A stretch of DNA of 64,000 bases from NCBI GenBank assembly GCA_034509735.1, contig JACGWO010000006.1:36325141-36389140 (forward strand). The letters are read 5' to 3'. Below are positions 60,405 to 64,000 of the stretch, piece by piece. The DNA comes from Sesamum alatum (taxonomy: Eukaryota; Streptophyta; Magnoliopsida; Lamiales; Pedaliaceae). A program made the translations under genes and the position numbers. Each line of letters starts with the position of its first letter. Within the stretch, counting starts at the first letter, position 1. Below the pieces are notes generated by a model, which was given only the letters and a program-made list of their open reading frames with translations, was not told the DNA's origin and ran no database searches.

Positions 60405-60800
60405 ATTCTTGACCGGCTTGTAACTCAATGAGTGCTCATTGTATGATGTATCGTCCGTTCTAACTTCTATGAGCTTCATAATTTTGATTGAAGAAGATGC
60501 TTCACTCGTTAGGAAGAGGAGGCCTTGGGGCTTATAAGCCACTCAAACTCCTTCTCTGCAAACAATGCGCAATGCTCGTCTACAATATCAAACCCCCCAT
60601 GGGGGCTTGGGACGGAACATGACCTTGTTCTCACATACAAGACCAAATGGTCTGACTTGTGACTCAATGAGTACCCTGTTGTACGAGGTATCGTTCGTTA
60701 TAATGCAGATGAATTTTTACAATTTTTTCTTAAAAATACGCCTTGCTTCGTATATGAGACTTTGAGCTTTATAAGCCACTCAAATTGCTCGTTTACAGCT
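60405..60800. repeat. Direct repeat pair, unit about 160 bp
   Basis: CTTGTAACTCAATGAGTGCTC (about 60417) and CTTGTGACTCAATGAGTACCC (about 60655) each continue to a TATGATGTATCGTCCGTT or TACGAGGTATCGTTCGTT word and to TTATAAGCCACTCAAA about 115 bases later. Between the units is a small palindrome, CCCCCCATGGGGG near 60593. It may be duplicated LTR or promoter sequence; its nature is unknown. Confidence 0.6.
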
Positions 60801-60919
60801 GACGCGATACGTTTACTACACCAATTATTAATTATAAATATTGTCAAATCAAATGTGGAGTAGAAAACATCAATGGAAAAGACAGCATGCGTAGTTTTAG
60901 GACTAGTAAATGAGTGCAC

Positions 60920-62412
60920 TGAAGTGAGGTGGGGTCATTTTGCGAATCATTAATCATTAATTAATTAATTAAGAAAGGGTTGTGGAGCCAAACTAACAAA
61001 CGACCCTTCAATAACTAATAAAACAGCTTCAAATGACTCTTAACTAATAAAAAAACATAAAAACATACATTATCTCACTGCACGGGCGCTTGTTTTTCTT
61101 AAAGTCGCATTTTCCTATAAATTAATTAATTAAGTTATTAATTACTATTTAACGACATTGACTTCCTCATCATTGCTTCTTAAGTTGTTGTTAATCTAAA
61201 GATATCGATGCCATGATTCTCTAAGATAACAAAAAAGCTCTACAACTTAGGATCAAAAGTAGTCCGATTGAAGTGACTCGTCTTTCTTTTTTTTGATTTT
61301 TTTTTTCTCTATAGTGAAAAAAAAAATAGTTAATTTGACGCGTATCTTTCTCTTCAATTCTTTGTAATCTTGAACCCGACGAGTGAGCCATATTAATAAT
61401 TATAGTAACATTCTCGTCTTAATAAAGGGTTTTTTTTTTTCTTCTTTTTTAAATATAAGAAGTTTGTACGAATATATATATATATATATCAGTAAATTAT
61501 AACAGTCAGATCGAAATTTCTGAAATATTTAATAATTTAATAAGATAAAGTGGAGATCGCATACCATTCCCAACAAAAACTAGTGATATATACAACTTCT
61601 TTTTTTTTTTTTTTTTTTTTCATAGAAAATTGAATAATAATTAAATAAAAATGGAAACTAGTACATGACTATGGTCAAGGTAATGTAGTGGTAGACACCT
61701 TTACATGCCTAATATTGTTTCATTTTGTTTAAGTGGTTCTTCCATTTAATTTTGTTTCCAAAGTGATAAATTTCTCTCTTGCACAAAAAGATTAATTAAT
61801 TATATATAACAATTATTTCTCTAATTAAAGTCCAATTCCATGATTATTTTAGAGAGCTTTGAGCATAAAAATATGGCATGTTGGTACATGAAGATATTGT
61901 TAAAATTTCATGTCCTCATGATTGCCACAAATAAAGGAGGGGTTAATTTGGGGTGAAAATTTAATCTTTTTTTGGTAAATTTTATTATTTTAGTGAAACT
62001 ATGAGGTGTCGGCCGATGGATTTGTTTTGGACATGCCAAAAATAAAAAAGGGACTATTGTTATAAATTATAATTAATGTAAAGTGGGAGGACCATCACAT
62101 TGATTTTGTCTTTGCATATTTATATTTCTTTTGTGCTAGTAGGTATAGATGATTTCATCATTTCGTCCTTGTTGTGATAATTATCAAAGGATTTGCAAAG
62201 CATAATTAATTAGTTGTATTAATATTGAATTAAATTAAATTACTAGTGGTTGTGAAAATATATAGCTTTATTCTTCATTAATTGAGCAAAGGATCAATTA
62301 ATTTTAATTGGTTTTATATATACCAAATTCTTTTATAGAATATATATGTCAAGACGAATAAGAAAAAAATTACAAGTGAAATAAACAAAAAAGAGTACGG
62401 ATTAACTCATTC

Positions 62413-62446
<34 letters not shown>
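60920..62446. other. Long AT-rich intergenic stretch
   Basis: No gene is supported. Poly-T runs lie near 61428-61440 and 61600-61620 and (TA)n tracts near 61475-61489 and 62420-62447. Confidence 0.5.
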
Positions 62447-62447
<1 letters not shown>

Positions 62448-62685
62448 TAGCCGTCGTGGCATGCAATCCCTGTGTGCATAACTTCATATAAAAATAATCT
62501 TTTACGCTTTAGAATATCATATAAATAAGAATAAAATATAGAAACCAACACATCACATTTTATAAAAAAAAAAAGAAAAGGAAAGAAAACTTTGGGATAT
62601 TAATGACACAACCAAAAAATTGGTGTTGCGGTATCACAAATCTCCATTTCTGAGTGAGAAAAGGCATTTTTTTTATTAGTATAGA
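62447..62685 (-). mobile_element. Helitron-like non-autonomous element (239 bp)
   Basis: On the minus strand it begins TCTATACTAATAAAAAAAAT and ends GCATGCCACGACGGCTAA. It is flanked by A on the 5' side and T on the 3' side, with no target duplication. A short stem (GCA/TGC) precedes the end. It is the cleanest of the three copies in this window. Confidence 0.65.
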
Positions 62686-62729
62686 TATATTGATTATATC
62701 TCATTTACACATCATAAGTACATACTACT

Positions 62730-62760
<31 letters not shown>

Positions 62761-62761
62761 T

Positions 62762-62850
62762 GGGCTCGTTTGGTTCACATGATTATGCATAATATGTTTG
62801 TCTATAATGCATAATCACACATTTGGTTCATGATATTAGAGAATGGGCAT
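62762..62850 (+). mobile_element. Possible truncated Harbinger-type MITE
   Basis: GGGCTCGTTTGGTTCACATGA is a common left terminus of plant Harbinger/Tourist MITEs, followed by the palindromic words TTATGCATAATATG and ATAATGCATAATCACAC. The matching right end was not found before the next element, so it may be truncated or misread. Confidence 0.3.
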
Positions 62851-63013
62851 TAATACGTAGCGGCCTGGTCTTATTAATTCTAATTTCTGGTCATCGATTA
62901 TAAAAGGTACGATTAAAAATAATTATTACCTAAATACCCTCCCAATTTCTCCACCTTCTACTTCTCTCCCTTTTATAATAATTTAATAATAAAATATAAT
63001 ATAAAATATATTA

Positions 63014-63840
63014 GGGTAAATCTCATTTTTGTTCTCATATATTAGGTCTAGTTCAATTTTGGTCTTATTCATTACAAAAATCTCAATTCCAAAACAATAT
63101 CTTTCGATTTGTCTCAATTTTAGTACCAATGTCAAAAATTGACAGAAAATGTTTTACTGCCGTTAAAAGGAGTTATGTGCCTCTTACATGATGTGTACTT
63201 TGGGGTAAATAAATACATGAAATGATAGAAAAGAGGGGGAAATAAAAAAATTAGGGTTCATCCACCATTTTCTCTCTTTCAAGATAATCACCTTCTTTTC
63301 CATTTCGGACATCTCTCTTCTTTCATTTTGTTCAACTTACGAAGAGCCCAGATATGATTTTGGCCTTGTGCACATTGGTGGGTCTACCCACACAAAAAAA
63401 CCACACCCTTCAACAATATCATCACAACCGTAAAATCTTTTTCCGGAATTGACACTCGTCCACGAGGTTCTAATATTATTTCTTACCACAATAACACATG
63501 AGATTTCTAATTTTAGAAGTCAAATCACTTGTAAACTCCATTTTTTTAGAACTGAAAACAAAATTTGGGTGTAATTGGAAGAGAGAAAATGATAGATGAA
63601 CCCTGATTTTTTATTTTTTCCCAATTTTCTGTCATTCGATGTATTTATTTTTCCACAAATACGCATCATGTGAGAGGCACATGTCTCATTTTAACGACAG
63701 TTAACTTTTTTTCTCAACTTTTTACGCTGGGAGCAAAATTGAGACCACTTGAAAGATATTGTTTTGAAATTGAGATTTTTAAAATGAATGGACAAAATTG
63801 AACTGGACCTAATATATGTGACAAAAAATGAGATTTACTC
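63014..63840. mobile_element. Long-TIR MULE-type element (827 bp) with 9-bp TSD
   Basis: Left end GGGTAAATCTCATTTTTGTT; right end in reverse complement GAGTAAATCTCATTTTTTGT. The arms remain similar for at least 200 bases (shared words TTAGGTC, AGTTCAATTTTG, AAAACAATATCTTTC). The flanks are the identical 9-mer AATATATTA at 63005-63013 and 63841-63849. The middle (about 63290-63540) is non-repetitive, GC-richer sequence without a recognised frame. Confidence 0.87.
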
Positions 63841-63849
63841 AATATATTA

Positions 63850-64000
63850 CTTTATTTTTGTTGGGACTTTGAAAAGTATTTGAGTTTTGATTAGTTATTA
63901 AATTTTAAAAAGTAGAATTTCTGCCATATTTTTATATATTTTTTTAAAAAAAATTAAACATTTGCTCTTTATTTTTTTCATTGAATGTCTATTTTGAACT
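63850..64000. other. Right edge, AT-rich sequence
   Basis: Nothing is recognised; the sequence is cut by the window edge. Confidence 0.5.

Noticed and set aside
1..64000. CRISPR array, operon structure, integrated virus or organelle insertion
   Set aside because: No regularly spaced repeats, no bacterial gene arrangement and no viral coat or movement-protein frame was seen; the retroelement pieces are copia or LTR type.

Overview
This window looks like a nuclear genomic segment from a eudicot plant. It is AT-rich, its genes contain introns with plant-type GT-AG splice sites, and it carries many short non-autonomous transposable elements of plant families. No bacterial, viral or organellar gene set is visible. 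The species cannot be named from the sequence alone.

Layout. From 1 to 14.6 kb I see no convincing protein gene. This part holds TRIM/LTR fragments, SINEs, MULE-type MITEs, a hAT element, a solo-LTR-like piece and a Helitron. Between 14.7 and 17.3 kb lies a minus-strand HIPP gene (heavy-metal-associated isoprenylated protein, three coding exons). From 17.4 to 28.8 kb the sequence is mostly gene-poor, with a CACTA element, LTR-like sequence and one weak two-exon micro-ORF candidate. From 28.86 to 33.37 kb is a minus-strand LOG2-like (LUL) RING E3 ubiquitin ligase. Its first intron uses a GC donor and is filled with broken Ty1/copia pieces. At 36.3-36.8 kb is a small uncharacterised gene (minus). 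From 37.97 to 42.33 kb is a nine-exon TVP38/TMEM64 (VTT, 'SNARE-associated Golgi protein') gene (minus). From 42.7 to 49.3 kb is a cluster of mobile elements. From 50.1 to 51.6 kb is a plus-strand 3-ketodihydrosphingosine reductase (TSC10/KDSR) copy with two frameshifts and one nonsense codon. It is convergent with a 606-residue NXPE-like/PC-esterase membrane protein gene at 52.6-54.4 kb (minus). From 55 to 64 kb there are again only repeats, including a 1.6-kb foldback MULE, a second long-TIR MULE and another Helitron.

How the genes relate. HIPP, LUL and VTT-domain genes lie in the same order and on the same strand. From memory, homologous neighbours exist in two duplicated Arabidopsis regions (HIPP32-LUL4 with TSC10A nearby on chromosome 3; VTT gene-LUL3-HIPP33 with TSC10B nearby on chromosome 5), so this appears to be an old conserved block. 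The genes are single transcription units, not an operon, and they serve different processes: metal/isoprenoid signalling, ubiquitination, membrane-lipid organisation, sphingolipid synthesis and probable cell-wall or glycan esterification.

The mobile-element content is the most striking feature. I could delimit six MULE-type elements with perfect 9-bp target-site duplications, three hAT-type elements with 8-bp duplications, one CACTA element with a 3-bp duplication, and three related Helitron-like copies. All splice sites and element ends were read by eye. None was checked against a database.
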